Made by a program: the position numbers and the translations under genes | The notes under the pieces: generated by a model | What the model was told of the DNA's origin: nothing | The model's input: only the letters and a program-made list of their open reading frames with translations | Databases searched by the model: none | DNA from: JAKVCB01 sp965243695 | Lineage (GTDB): Bacteria > Planctomycetota > Planctomycetia > Pirellulales > Lacipirellulaceae | Assembly (NCBI GenBank): GCA_965243695.1 | Contig: CBDEWC010000026.1 | Location: 124,001 to 188,000 of the forward strand | Direction: 5' to 3' | DNA: 64,000 nucleotides | In this document: piece after piece, positions 35,812-44,843 of the stretch | Layout: each line of letters begins with the position of its first letter | Numbering within the stretch: the first letter of the stretch is position 1

Positions 35812-36858
35812 ATGTCGCATGACCTCAAAAAGCCTGAGCCACTCTCCCAGCACGGCTGCCGCGATCTGCAGCAGGGCCGTAACCGCCTGAAAGACGATTG
35901 TGGTTTTACCCTCGTCGAGCTTCTGGTGGTGATCGCGATCATCGGTATTCTCATTGCCCTTCTTTTGCCGGCGGTCCAAGCAGCCCGCGAATCAGCGCGC
36001 CGTATCCAATGTGTCAACAACCTGAAACAAATTGGGCTGTCGATCTTTAATTTCGAAAGTACCAAGGGTCAACTCCCCTCGTTGTGGACCTGCAAGATCC
36101 GGACCCTCGATTCCGACCGCCAGTGTGATCAATTTACGATGTTCATGCAGGTCATGCCCTACATCGAAGAATCGACGGTTCACAGTACTTTTAACACCGA
36201 TAACTTCAGGCACCTCGACGATATCAACCGCTTTCCCACCTCCCAGATCATCGATATTTATCTTTGTCCCAGCGATGATGCCTACGGTCGTACCTACACC
36301 CACTCTTCCGGCCATGATTACGGCAGGTCCAACTATGCAGGCTGTGCCGGATCGATGACGTTCACCGTCCTGCATAAACCCTGGCAAATCGTAGGAATGT
36401 TTCTGGCAGGAAACGGTAACCTGGTTGAGAACGACGGTGTGTTTGTACCCGGGAAGGGACGCCAGTTGAAAGAAATTACGGATGGCACTACGCATACTGC
36501 GATGGTCGCCGAAGTTATTTCCGGAAAGGATGATGGAGAGGGCGCCTTTGACGCACGCGGACTATGGGCCTGGCCGAACATGGGTTCAAGTGTCTACACG
36601 CACCGCGATTCCCCGAATTCAAGCAGTCCCGACCGTATAGTTGGTTGGGAATGCGGCGACTTTCGCCCTCCGGCCATGCCCTGCACCGACGGCCGAAAAC
36701 AATGGAGTCACCGGGCCGCGACGCGCAGTATGCATTCAGGTGGCGCCCAGCTCGTTTATGCAGACGGGCACGTTGCTTTTATCAGTGAAACGATCAACGT
36801 TAACGTGTGGCGCGTGATGGGCGGAAGAAACGACGAGATCGTTATTTCTAAAAATTAA
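35812..36858 (+). CDS. DUF1559 pseudopilin-like protein
   Basis: Protein of 348 residues with a 30-residue leader, then GFTLVELLVVIAIIGILIAL with the standard Gly before the cleavage site and Glu at +5. AARESARRIQCVNNLKQ follows. The H-X9-DG motif is intact near the C-terminus (HSGGAQLVYADGH). The family is membrane-anchored and processed like type IV pilins; its function is unknown. It lies 23 bases after the lipoprotein gene and is likely co-transcribed. It has the same body as the protein at 721 but a longer leader. Confidence 0.93.
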   Translation: MSHDLKKPEPLSQHGCRDLQQGRNRLKDDCGFTLVELLVVIAIIGILIALLLPAVQAARESARRIQCVNNLKQIGLSIFNFESTKGQLPSLWTCKIRTLDSDRQCDQFTMFMQVMPYIEESTVHSTFNTDNFRHLDDINRFPTSQIIDIYLCPSDDAYGRTYTHSSGHDYGRSNYAGCAGSMTFTVLHKPWQIVGMFLAGNGNLVENDGVFVPGKGRQLKEITDGTTHTAMVAEVISGKDDGEGAFDARGLWAWPNMGSSVYTHRDSPNSSSPDRIVGWECGDFRPPAMPCTDGRKQWSHRAATRSMHSGGAQLVYADGHVAFISETINVNVWRVMGGRNDEIVISKN

Positions 36859-36963
36859 CATCAGGCCTCTGCAGTATTCCGGCCGATGCAGTCTGGGCGG
36901 TTGCCGAGGAGTTGCTTGGGCATGCAACGGGGCCCCAACAATTCGGCCGGTGAAGGATTAAGG

Positions 36964-37728
36964 TCAGGAGGTCCTGTTTGCGATGGATACTCCATTTTTC
37001 AAAAAAGGTACCGCCTGGCGCGCCGCGCCCTCCCTCATAGGCATCACCTCCGGCGAGTAACCCGCCAGGTAAACGCGCCGGACCGCACCGGTTGTGTTGG
37101 CCCCGCTGCGATGAAAGGTTGCACTCGAAAACACGGCAATCCCGCCAGCCTCCATAATCACGGGCACCCCGGGATCGTCGCCCGTATAGCCCACCAGGTC
37201 GTTGGACCCCTCCTCACGAAAATGTTCCTGGAATTTCGGACCACCACTACGTGACCAGGGCAACAAGTAGACGGTCCCATTTTGTTCATTCACGGCATCC
37301 AAGGCACACCAACAGCCAAGATAGGGAAGATGCGGTTCCGGGACGTAGGCTGAATCCTGATGCCAGCTGAAATTCATGCCAACCTTGGCGCATTTGACCA
37401 CAAACTGATTCTTGAATAAGTACGCCGTTGGACCGAGCGCACTGCGGCAGATTTCTGCCATGGTGTTGCTAAATAAAAATCGTCCTAATTCGGGCTTCTG
37501 TGCAAAAGCGCCCTCGATAAAATAGCGCTGCCCCTTGTGGGTGATTCCTGATAACTCCTCCCACTCGCCACGATCAATCAATTGATCGGTCTCGACGACT
37601 AGCTGGTCGCAAACATCGCGCAGTAAGTCCAAATGGTCGGGGGGGATTACCTCTGGGAGGACGAAATAGCCTTCTTCGGCAAATTGCTCCTGTTGCTCCT
37701 TGGTGATCGAACCGACTTGATGAGACAT
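36964..37728 (-). CDS. Phytanoyl-CoA dioxygenase (PhyH)-family protein
   Basis: Non-haem iron/2-oxoglutarate-dependent dioxygenase of 254 residues. I use the ATG at 37728, since a longer frame to 38151 adds a low-complexity N-terminus with no homology-like features. The iron motif is complete: His123-x-Asp125 (WHQDSAYVP) and distal His206 (TFHRSGANTT). A downstream Arg (RRVYLAGY) should bind 2-oxoglutarate. No signal peptide, so it is cytosolic. The hydroxylated substrate is unknown; family members act on acyl-CoAs, amino acids, sugars and small natural products. It converges with the DUF1559 gene. Confidence 0.9.
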   Translation of the reverse strand: MSHQVGSITKEQQEQFAEEGYFVLPEVIPPDHLDLLRDVCDQLVVETDQLIDRGEWEELSGITHKGQRYFIEGAFAQKPELGRFLFSNTMAEICRSALGPTAYLFKNQFVVKCAKVGMNFSWHQDSAYVPEPHLPYLGCWCALDAVNEQNGTVYLLPWSRSGGPKFQEHFREEGSNDLVGYTGDDPGVPVIMEAGGIAVFSSATFHRSGANTTGAVRRVYLAGYSPEVMPMREGAARQAVPFLKNGVSIANRTS

Positions 37729-38799
37729 AGCAATTTTCCGAAGTATGCAAAAGATAATACGAGAACCAACCCAGATCATCGTCCCACAGAGCCATGGGCA
37801 TTGCAAGAATCCCGCTGGAGATGTTGATGCTGAAAAACGGGCCTGTGTGTGAGTTGCCAAAATTTCAGCCGTTTGCCCGAAACTGTCACCGGTGCGGCGC
37901 TGGGGATCAACTTCGGGAATTCGCGTCTCAAGACCATCACAACCTGGCTGGCTGACCGCCTCGAGAGGTTCTCTGGTAACGGTGCCAGTGGCGGGCGAAA
38001 TCGCGCACCGGTTTGGAAGGGACCATGTGGTCGCGAACTCGATAGAGCCGCGTGGGGCGGAACCGACAAAACCAAGGGCAGCGGTTCCGCCAGTTGGACC
38101 AATCCTCTTGCGAGAGGCCGGAGGCGTTCTATAGGTGCAGAGCCAATCCACATCCTAAAAAGGTGTTCGGTGCGTAAGGTTCGACAAACTCGCTTCCTAC
38201 CTGTTGGCCGTTATTGGCCTGCACGCGGATCAACAACGTATCCCATGGTTGCACGTGGGCCGGCCGCTTGAGGACGTTCGTTGTATGCTCGGTTGCCAAG
38301 CCCAAGGGAGAGAAAAAAGATGGTTCGGCGCGGTGTCGGTTGGATGGCCATGGGCTTGGTGCATCGCTACACGGGCCCTTCTGTGGGTGGGTGCGTAAAA
38401 AAGGGATGAACCAAGCCGGGGGGCAGACGTATTTTAGGAAGCATCGTTCGGTTCTACCGGCAATGAGCTCGGAAGATTTGAAGGACCGAATATTGGACCT
38501 TTACCCCCGATTCGCAGTGTGGCCGGTTCCTTGGTAGGGACCCTGTTTTAACTCGGAAAACCACGCTTTTTTTCACCCCGGTTCCTGAGGTCATTAAAAC
38601 CCATAACAAAGCTGCCCGTTCGAAGAGAACGATCCCTCCAGCCCCTGACGGAAGCAAAACGCGTCTTTTTCGACGCGCGGGAGCGAACGTGGCCAAAAAG
38701 TTGACGCCTGTACACCAGTCGTTAAGATGAAAATAGGTTTCCTGCAGGCTGCATTTTACGCAGTCGGCTCAACCGTCTCTTCTCTTCGGAACACCCGCA
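37729..38799. other. Large intergenic region, no convincing gene
   Basis: About 1070 bp. Several overlapping open frames on both strands (37.7-38.5 kb) have no recognisable domain or ribosome site and overlap each other. A small hairpin with stem CGCGTC/GACGCG and loop TTTTTC is at 38660-38677. This is one of the longest gene-free stretches in the window and could hold a small RNA, but nothing in the sequence proves it. Confidence 0.45.
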
Positions 38800-39048
38800 A
38801 TGTCTAGAACCTCGCAACACCGTCACCACCGTCGTCGATCACCGGCCGAAAACCGTCCCTTGCAGGTTGGCGAACTCGTTCCTGATCTGCTGGCTCGATA
38901 TGGTCTCTCCTTGCCTGAGGATTCCTCATTGGAGGAGTTTCCAGAGGATAGCCGCCCGATCGCGCCTGAGAAGTCTTCTGGCCGGTCAGGCCGGAGCCTT
39001 CCCCTGTTTGATTCGCTGCCGGCCGATGGAACCTACGAACGGGCGTAA
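38800..39048 (+). CDS. Hypothetical 82-residue protein
   Basis: Very basic N-terminus rich in His and Arg, then PLQVGELVPDLLARYGLSLPE, which loosely resembles the first helix of DUF721 (DciA-like) proteins. The rest of that domain is absent. No signal peptide. Its codon use is similar to neighbours, but the support is weak. Confidence 0.3.
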   Translation: MSRTSQHRHHRRRSPAENRPLQVGELVPDLLARYGLSLPEDSSLEEFPEDSRPIAPEKSSGRSGRSLPLFDSLPADGTYERA

Positions 39049-39299
39049 CGCCGTGTGGGGTGGTCGATTTCTGCAGATGACCTTTTTCACGGGGGTCAGG
39101 ATGCACCGGCGCGACGTTTCGCCCGGTCAGCCATGAAGCCTGTTTCCGTACGACCTGTCGTGTCAGGCTAGAAACGGGCAGAGGCGAACGGTTAGCATAG
39201 TGGGTGATCCTGTGGGCGACGCTTGTTCGCTAGCCAAGCGATTTGGGAGAAGTCGTCCCAGATGGCCGATCTCCAACTCACCCAAAAACATCCTCAATC

Positions 39300-40790
39300 A
39301 TGGCTCAGATATCCGTGCTTTGTGCGGCAGTTTTCTTGGCGGTGGTGACCGGTCTGACCAGTTTGTTGAGTGCCGATACCATTGGCGTCGGCAAGAACCG
39401 GCAGCTTTTTTTGGACGACTACGTCATTGCCGAAATGGAGGGGCTCAAGCGGACCCTTCAGCGGCCACAAAAGCACGCGGCCAATCCCGTCCTGGTCGGT
39501 GAGGAGCCGTGGGAACAGGGCGCGTGGGGGCCCGCATCGCCGTCGGCTCTTTACGACGAGGGAAAGATCCGCCTTTGGTACCGGGCCGTCTACTTTACCC
39601 GACCGTTCAGTTTTGTCGAAGCGAGTGCCGATCCGGAGGTGCGGGGCCGCCAAATTGCCGACCTGCTTGACTCCATGATCTGCCAGATGGCCTATGCCGA
39701 AAGTGATGACGGTGTGCGGTTCGAAAAACCAAAGCTCGGCATCATCGATTATCAGGGAAGCAAAGAAAATAACCTCGTCTGGGGCCGTTATGGCGACTGG
39801 GCGAATATGGTCATGAAAAGTACCGACGGGGTAGATCCCCAGAGGCGTTATCGGGCAATCATTTGGGCGAAAAAAGAGTACGGCGGTTACTACGGCAATA
39901 TCGGAATCTATTCGCCCGATGGACTGCACTGGAAGCTGGCCCCGAAGCCGACGAAGGGCGGGCTCGACCATGCTTATAACTATTGGTACGACCCGTTACG
40001 CAAGGAGTGGCTTTCGCTGATCCAGTTCGGCAACGCACCGCGGACCGCAGGACGAATGGTCAGTAAGGATTTTATCAACTGGTCGGACCGCCAGGAAGTT
40101 TTGGCCCCTGACAAGGACGATCCGCCAGGGACCGAGTTTTATATCCCCACGATCATGATGATCGATGACCTTTACCTTTGCTTTCTCCATATCTTTCATA
40201 CCCATCTCGGCGGGCTGGGCGACCGAAATCCGCGCCAGCATGGCACGATCGATATTCAGTTAGCGACAAGCCGAGACGGCATCTACTGGGAACGGGCTGC
40301 CGGCCGAGAGGTTTTTTTGCCCAATGGAACCGAAGGCCAGTTTGATCAGTCGATGGTGATGTTCGTGGGGCCACCAGTCGAGTTTGCTGGTCAACTGCTG
40401 TTCTATTACAGCGGAACGAAGGGGTCCCACGGTTCGACCGATCGCACCTGTGGCATTGGGCTTGCTACGTTGCGTCCAGGCCGGTTTGTCGCCCTTGAGC
40501 CGGTCGGCACCCAAGGGCAGATGACCACCAAACCGTTTCGCGTTTCAGGCGGAACCTTATTCGTGAACGCAGATGCCCACAACGGCTCGGTGACCGTGGA
40601 GGTGTTGGATGCTGACGGGGCCATCCGGCACGGTTTTGGCCTTGATGATTCAACGCCGATTACGTCCGATGGGTTGGCTCAATCGATCGCCTGGAAACGG
40701 CATCGTGATCTCTCGTCGCTTGCCGGAGAGGTGGTGCGCCTGCAGTTTCGCATGAAGCGCGCAAAAATGTTCAGTTTTTATTTTCGGTAA
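39300..40790 (+). CDS. Secreted five-bladed beta-propeller, glycoside-hydrolase-like
   Basis: From the ATG at 39300 the protein is 496 residues with a signal peptide ending LLSA. Bladed-propeller repeats follow, with strand patterns typical of GH32/43-like folds: RQLFLDDYVIAEMEG, SALYDEGKIRLWYRA, YAESDDGVRFEKPKLGIIDY, NIGIYSPDGLHWK, EFYIPTIMMIDDLYLCF, LATSRDGIYWERA. Many planctomycete secreted proteins share this form. A small C-terminal beta domain starts near GGTLFVNADAHNGSV. Catalytic residues are not certain. An in-frame longer start exists at 39243. The gene is followed 128 bases later by the hydroxyproline pathway genes. Confidence 0.8.
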   Translation: MAQISVLCAAVFLAVVTGLTSLLSADTIGVGKNRQLFLDDYVIAEMEGLKRTLQRPQKHAANPVLVGEEPWEQGAWGPASPSALYDEGKIRLWYRAVYFTRPFSFVEASADPEVRGRQIADLLDSMICQMAYAESDDGVRFEKPKLGIIDYQGSKENNLVWGRYGDWANMVMKSTDGVDPQRRYRAIIWAKKEYGGYYGNIGIYSPDGLHWKLAPKPTKGGLDHAYNYWYDPLRKEWLSLIQFGNAPRTAGRMVSKDFINWSDRQEVLAPDKDDPPGTEFYIPTIMMIDDLYLCFLHIFHTHLGGLGDRNPRQHGTIDIQLATSRDGIYWERAAGREVFLPNGTEGQFDQSMVMFVGPPVEFAGQLLFYYSGTKGSHGSTDRTCGIGLATLRPGRFVALEPVGTQGQMTTKPFRVSGGTLFVNADAHNGSVTVEVLDADGAIRHGFGLDDSTPITSDGLAQSIAWKRHRDLSSLAGEVVRLQFRMKRAKMFSFYFR

Positions 40791-40918
40791 GGCCTTCAAC
40801 GATCGGCCGGCCCATTTTGAAATTTACCGCAAACACGCTTGGGCGAAGCCACACTAGCTGGCCTCAAAACGGCGCCACCAAGAATGGGACCAGGAATTCC
40901 GTGTAAAGACGAGGTTCG

Positions 40919-41860
40919 ATGAAATTTATTACCGGTGAAGAAATTTCCAAGGCGCTGAAGTTCGAAGAACTTATCGCAGAATTGAAAAATGCGTTTCAGG
41001 GGGACGTCACGGCCCCGATGCGCCATCATCACGACTATGCCAACCCTCAGGAGGAGATAGATTCCACGCTCCTTCTTATGCCAGCCTGGGAAGCCGGAAA
41101 AGATCTTGGCGTGAAACTGGTGACGGTTTCTCCAAATAACGGCAAATTCAATCTTCCGGCGGTTCAAGGAATCTACATTTTCTGGGATGCCCACCAAGGG
41201 ACTCCAACGGCCGTCCTGGAGGCAAAGACGCTGACGAAAAAACGAACCGCAGCCGCTTCTGCGCTGGCTTCCTCGTTTCTGTCGCGTCAAGAAAGTTCCT
41301 CCTTATTAATGATCGGTACCGGCGCGCTCGCTCCCGAATTGATTCAGGCACACAGTTGTGTAAGAAATATCACGCAGGTGTTTATCTGGGGGCGGTCTCC
41401 CCAGAAGGCGAGGGCCGTCAAAGAGGCTTTGGACCTATCGGCGGAATGCCAGGCCGTCGAAGATTATCGGGAAGTCATTTCGGAGGTCGATATTATTTCA
41501 TGTGCGACCTTGAGCAAAGAACCGTTGGTATTTGGCGACCAGCTAAAACCGGGCCAGCATGTGGACCTGGTAGGAGCCTACAAAACAAACATGCGCGAAG
41601 CGGATGACCAGGTCGTGATGAAATCGGCCGTCTTTGTCGATACCATGGCCGGGATGCGGGAAAGTGGCGATATAAAGATCCCCCTCGAAAACGGGCTCCT
41701 GGTAGAACAAGACATTCGGGCCGATCTCTTCCAACTATGCCGGGGTGAACAGGATGGCCGATTGTCGGATCAAGAAATAACGATGTTTAAATCTGTCGGG
41801 CATGCGATTGAAGATCTCGCAGCGGCCCGCCTCGTTCAAAGAAGGCTCCGTCTCCGATGA
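40919..41860 (+). CDS. Ornithine cyclodeaminase-family reductase, probable delta1-pyrroline-2-carboxylate reductase
   Basis: Protein of 313 residues of the ornithine cyclodeaminase/mu-crystallin family. It shows the N-terminal active-site Lys66 (GVKLVTV), TGALAP in the nucleotide-binding region (IGTGALAPELIQAH), WGRSPQKA, and the later AYKTNMREADDQV segment. Family members reduce or cyclise imino acids. The stop overlaps the ATG of the next gene (ATGA overlap, 41857-41860), and that gene is a 3-hydroxyproline dehydratase. I therefore infer the LhpI-type step: delta1-pyrroline-2-carboxylate to L-proline with NAD(P)H. Cytosolic. Confidence 0.86.
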   Translation: MKFITGEEISKALKFEELIAELKNAFQGDVTAPMRHHHDYANPQEEIDSTLLLMPAWEAGKDLGVKLVTVSPNNGKFNLPAVQGIYIFWDAHQGTPTAVLEAKTLTKKRTAAASALASSFLSRQESSSLLMIGTGALAPELIQAHSCVRNITQVFIWGRSPQKARAVKEALDLSAECQAVEDYREVISEVDIISCATLSKEPLVFGDQLKPGQHVDLVGAYKTNMREADDQVVMKSAVFVDTMAGMRESGDIKIPLENGLLVEQDIRADLFQLCRGEQDGRLSDQEITMFKSVGHAIEDLAAARLVQRRLRLR

Positions 41861-42915
41861 GTTCCGTTTACGACAAACTCCGATCAAGGCATGAGTTGGT
41901 AGCCCCCGACTCCTGGCAGAAAATAAAAACCATCGACATGCACACAGGAGGCGAGCCACTACGGGTGATTGTCGGTGGTTTTCCAGAGCTGCAGGGGAAC
42001 TCGGTTCTCGAATGCCGAAATTATGTGAAGACGCATTACGATCACTTGAGAACCGCATTGATGTTCGAGCCGCGTGGGCATGCAGATATGTATGGATGCC
42101 TTATGGTGCCGCCCAATGATCGAGAAGCCGACTTCGGCATCCTGTTCATGCACAATGAAGGTTACAGCACGATGTGCGGCCATGCGGTGATTGCGATTAC
42201 CAAGCTGGCTATGCAGATGGGCTGGGTGGACCTGGTCGAGCCGGAAACAAAACTGGTCATCGATGCTCCTTGTGGCAGAATAGAGGCTTATGCGAAAATT
42301 GAGAAAGGCTCGGTGACGACTGTTTACTTTGACGGCGTCCCTTCCTTTGTTGCCGGCTTGAATCAGGAAGTCAACGTTCCTGGAATTGGCCCGGTTCACT
42401 ACGATTTAGCCTATGGGGGCGCATTTTATGCCTATGTCGATGCAGAGGCGATTGGCTTGAGCCTTGACGGGTCGAATTACGAAAAAATGATTCGCTGGGG
42501 AAAGAGGATCAAGTCTTCGGTGAACGCGTCCAGCGACCTCATCGAGCATCCTTTTGAAGAGGACCTCAGCTTTCTCTACGGGACAATTTTTATCGGCCCC
42601 ACGGAGACACCAGGTGTTCACAGTAAAAATGTCTGTGTTTTTGCCGAAGGTGAAGTTGACCGCAGTCCAACCGGCTCGGGAGTTTCCGGCCGCATGGCGA
42701 TCCACAGAGCCAGGGGCGAAATCAACCCTGGCGAGACGATCAAGATTGAAAGTATTACGGGTTCTGTTTTCAGCGGCTCTGTGAGAGAAGACACCTCGTT
42801 TGGTCCCCACCAGGCGGTCATTCCCCGCGTGGAAGGAACTGCCTATGTCGTGGGGAAAAATGAACTGCTGATCGATCCGCAGGATTCCTTCAAAGACGGG
42901 TTTATTTTCAGGTAA
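41857..42915 (+). CDS. Probable trans-3-hydroxy-L-proline dehydratase (proline racemase superfamily)
   Basis: Protein of 352 residues of the proline racemase/hydroxyproline epimerase superfamily. The first catalytic position is Cys107 in GYSTMCGHAVIA. The second, which is Cys in racemases and epimerases (DRSPCGTG), is Thr272 here in DRSPTGSG. The Cys/Thr combination is the mark of trans-3-hydroxy-L-proline dehydratases such as the human L3HYPDH. The reaction expected is dehydration to delta1-pyrroline-2-carboxylate. Its coupling with the reductase gene (4-base overlap) completes the route to L-proline. Cytosolic. Confidence 0.9.
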   Translation: MSSVYDKLRSRHELVAPDSWQKIKTIDMHTGGEPLRVIVGGFPELQGNSVLECRNYVKTHYDHLRTALMFEPRGHADMYGCLMVPPNDREADFGILFMHNEGYSTMCGHAVIAITKLAMQMGWVDLVEPETKLVIDAPCGRIEAYAKIEKGSVTTVYFDGVPSFVAGLNQEVNVPGIGPVHYDLAYGGAFYAYVDAEAIGLSLDGSNYEKMIRWGKRIKSSVNASSDLIEHPFEEDLSFLYGTIFIGPTETPGVHSKNVCVFAEGEVDRSPTGSGVSGRMAIHRARGEINPGETIKIESITGSVFSGSVREDTSFGPHQAVIPRVEGTAYVVGKNELLIDPQDSFKDGFIFR

Positions 42916-42987
42916 CCTCAAGCCTCCGCCCGCCTCTTCCACCCAATAAGCGTCGTGATGAGTAGGCCAGGCGTCAGGGCGCACCGG

Positions 42988-43212
42988 TTAGGAGTGTGTC
43001 GGACTGTTAGCAACCGCAGGCGACCTTTTGGCGTTCCCTTGGCAGCGGCTTACCACCTGGACGGCTGGAAGCAATAGGGCCACGAGAATGCCAAGCATCG
43101 CGATGACGACCATCAGCTCGACGAACGTAAAACCGCCGGAGCTCCGTTGGGTAGGACTGCTTGCGGCAGAGAAATCGAAGAGGGGAAATCCGGTAAATTC
43201 ACGCTTGCTCAT
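42988..43212 (-). pseudogene. Truncated pseudopilin (prepilin N-terminal fragment)
   Basis: A 74-codon frame starts MSKREFTG and contains GGFTFVELMVVIAMLGILVA, a good type IV prepilin cleavage and helix segment with Glu at +5. Right after LLLPAVQ, where DUF1559 proteins continue AAREAARR, the frame goes into unrelated residues and stops. The other frames do not recover the DUF1559 body. It is most simply a remnant of a third DUF1559-type gene, although a tiny functional pilin cannot be ruled out. Confidence 0.65.
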
Positions 43213-43290
43213 GGCTATGTCGAATATACATTCAATAGATTCTGATTAAACACCTTCCGTTATCCACTGCATCCGGAGCTTCAGCCTGCC

Positions 43291-44451
43291 ATGAAAATTA
43301 CCTCGATTAAGGCGCACGTGATGGGGATTCCATGCACTGGCGGAAAGTCGCCAGCCCGGAATTGGATCTTCGTTCAAGTCGAGACCGACGAGGGAATCGA
43401 AGGTGTCGGAGAAGCGACGACCGAGTACCACGAACTTGCGGTGGTTGCGATGATTGAGCAGCATTTCGCCCCGCTGTTGGTTGGGCAGGATCCGACGCGT
43501 ATTACCCATGCCTGGCAACAGATGCAGCGATGTTTTTGGTGGCGTGGTGGGGTGGTGGCCACCAGTGCGGCAAGCGGCATTGAGCAGGCGCTCTGGGACA
43601 TCGCCGGCAAGGCCTGCGGGCAACCCGTGTGCAATCTCCTGGGTGGGGCCGTCCGCGACAGCGTGAAACTCTACGCGCGGAGCGACCTTGGTCTCGCCTC
43701 GCAAGCGGAGGAAGCAGTCGTTGCGGCCCAAGAAGGATTCACGGCATTCAAGTATGGTCCGCGGGCACAATTCGGCGAGGAGCCGTTCGACGAGCAGCGC
43801 ACGGTCGACAACACCTTGCGGATCGGACAGCAAGTGCGCGAATCCGCCGGGCCAGATTGCGACCTGATGATCGACTGCGGTGGCATTTTTTCGAAGCAGG
43901 CGGCGGCTCGGCTCATTGATGGACTGCGAGAGCCTGGCATGCTGTTTGTTGAAGAGCCTGTCAACATGGATGTACCGCGGGGACTGGTTGAGTTGCGGCA
44001 GGCCTTTCCCGACGTACGTATTGCCGGCGGCGAACGACAGTTAACGCGTTGGCAGTTCCGCGACTGGCTGGAGAAGGGAGCCGTCGATGTGATCCAGGCA
44101 GACGTTTGCCATTGCGGCGGAATTGGGGAGCTGTTGCGGATCGCATCGTCTGCCGAGGGTTATAACGTGCAAGTTGCGCCGCACAATCCGTATGGCCCGG
44201 TTGCGCTGGCTGCCGCCATGCACGCCGGCCTGTGTATGCCCAACTTTCTGATTCTCGAACATTGTCGGCACCGTCCCTGGTTTGAGGATGTCCAACACTT
44301 TGGACCGACGATCGCCGATGGCCAGGCAACCCCGAACGGCCGACCTGGACTCGGCATCGAACTCGATTGGGAGGTTATCGGCAAGCAGCCCTATCAGCGG
44401 CTTCCCCTTTGGGAGTTCACCCAACAGGATGGCGGCCTTCCCCTGTTGTGA
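43291..44451 (+). CDS. Galactonate dehydratase-like enolase-superfamily enzyme
   Basis: Protein of 386 residues of the mandelate racemase/muconate lactonizing family, resembling DgoD-type dehydratases. It has FWWRGG early, GFTAFKYGP, the metal ligands MIDCGG, FVEEPV and AGGERQ, QADVCHCGGI, and APHNPYGPV with the catalytic His. All expected metal and acid/base positions are filled, unlike the paralog at 12277. The likely reaction is dehydration of a hexonate or related sugar acid to a 2-keto-3-deoxy product. No export signal. It stands alone after the hydroxyproline pair. Confidence 0.88.
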   Translation: MKITSIKAHVMGIPCTGGKSPARNWIFVQVETDEGIEGVGEATTEYHELAVVAMIEQHFAPLLVGQDPTRITHAWQQMQRCFWWRGGVVATSAASGIEQALWDIAGKACGQPVCNLLGGAVRDSVKLYARSDLGLASQAEEAVVAAQEGFTAFKYGPRAQFGEEPFDEQRTVDNTLRIGQQVRESAGPDCDLMIDCGGIFSKQAAARLIDGLREPGMLFVEEPVNMDVPRGLVELRQAFPDVRIAGGERQLTRWQFRDWLEKGAVDVIQADVCHCGGIGELLRIASSAEGYNVQVAPHNPYGPVALAAAMHAGLCMPNFLILEHCRHRPWFEDVQHFGPTIADGQATPNGRPGLGIELDWEVIGKQPYQRLPLWEFTQQDGGLPLL

Positions 44452-44843
44452 TCGTCGGAGCAACTTATTCTTCGTTAAATTTTGGGGCGCAAGACCCAAC
44501 AGGCCCTGTTTTAGTAAAGATGGCTCCTGCGTAACCGGGCCCGATCACAAAAGTCCGCCCAGCGCCGAGGTGGCCGGCCGAACTGGGCCAATCAACAGAC
44601 CCCCGTCTTCGGGGGCCCAGAGCAATTCCAACCGGGTGGCTCCCGGTACGCGTTAAAAATCTTGCCAGTAGAAGGCCTGGCAGTTAAGGTTGGGTAAGGT
44701 AACCGGTCATGAAAAACCGTCTTCTCCGGTCGTACATTTCCCTACATTCGATCACGCGATCAACATCGGCTGTCCCCATATAGGCCCATTCAACGAAAGT
44801 GCTGTGGTCCCGGTAGGACGTTCCACTAAAAAGGCCCCTTGCG
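44452..44843. other. Intergenic region, no gene seen
   Basis: 392 bp between the galactonate dehydratase-like gene and the next plus-strand gene. Open frames are shadows without motifs. The promoter of the gene at 44844 probably lies in the right part. Confidence 0.55.

Noticed and set aside
37729..38151. N-terminal extension of the phytanoyl-CoA dioxygenase-like gene
   Set aside because: The extra 141 residues are low complexity and out of family; the ATG at 37728 gives the normal family start.
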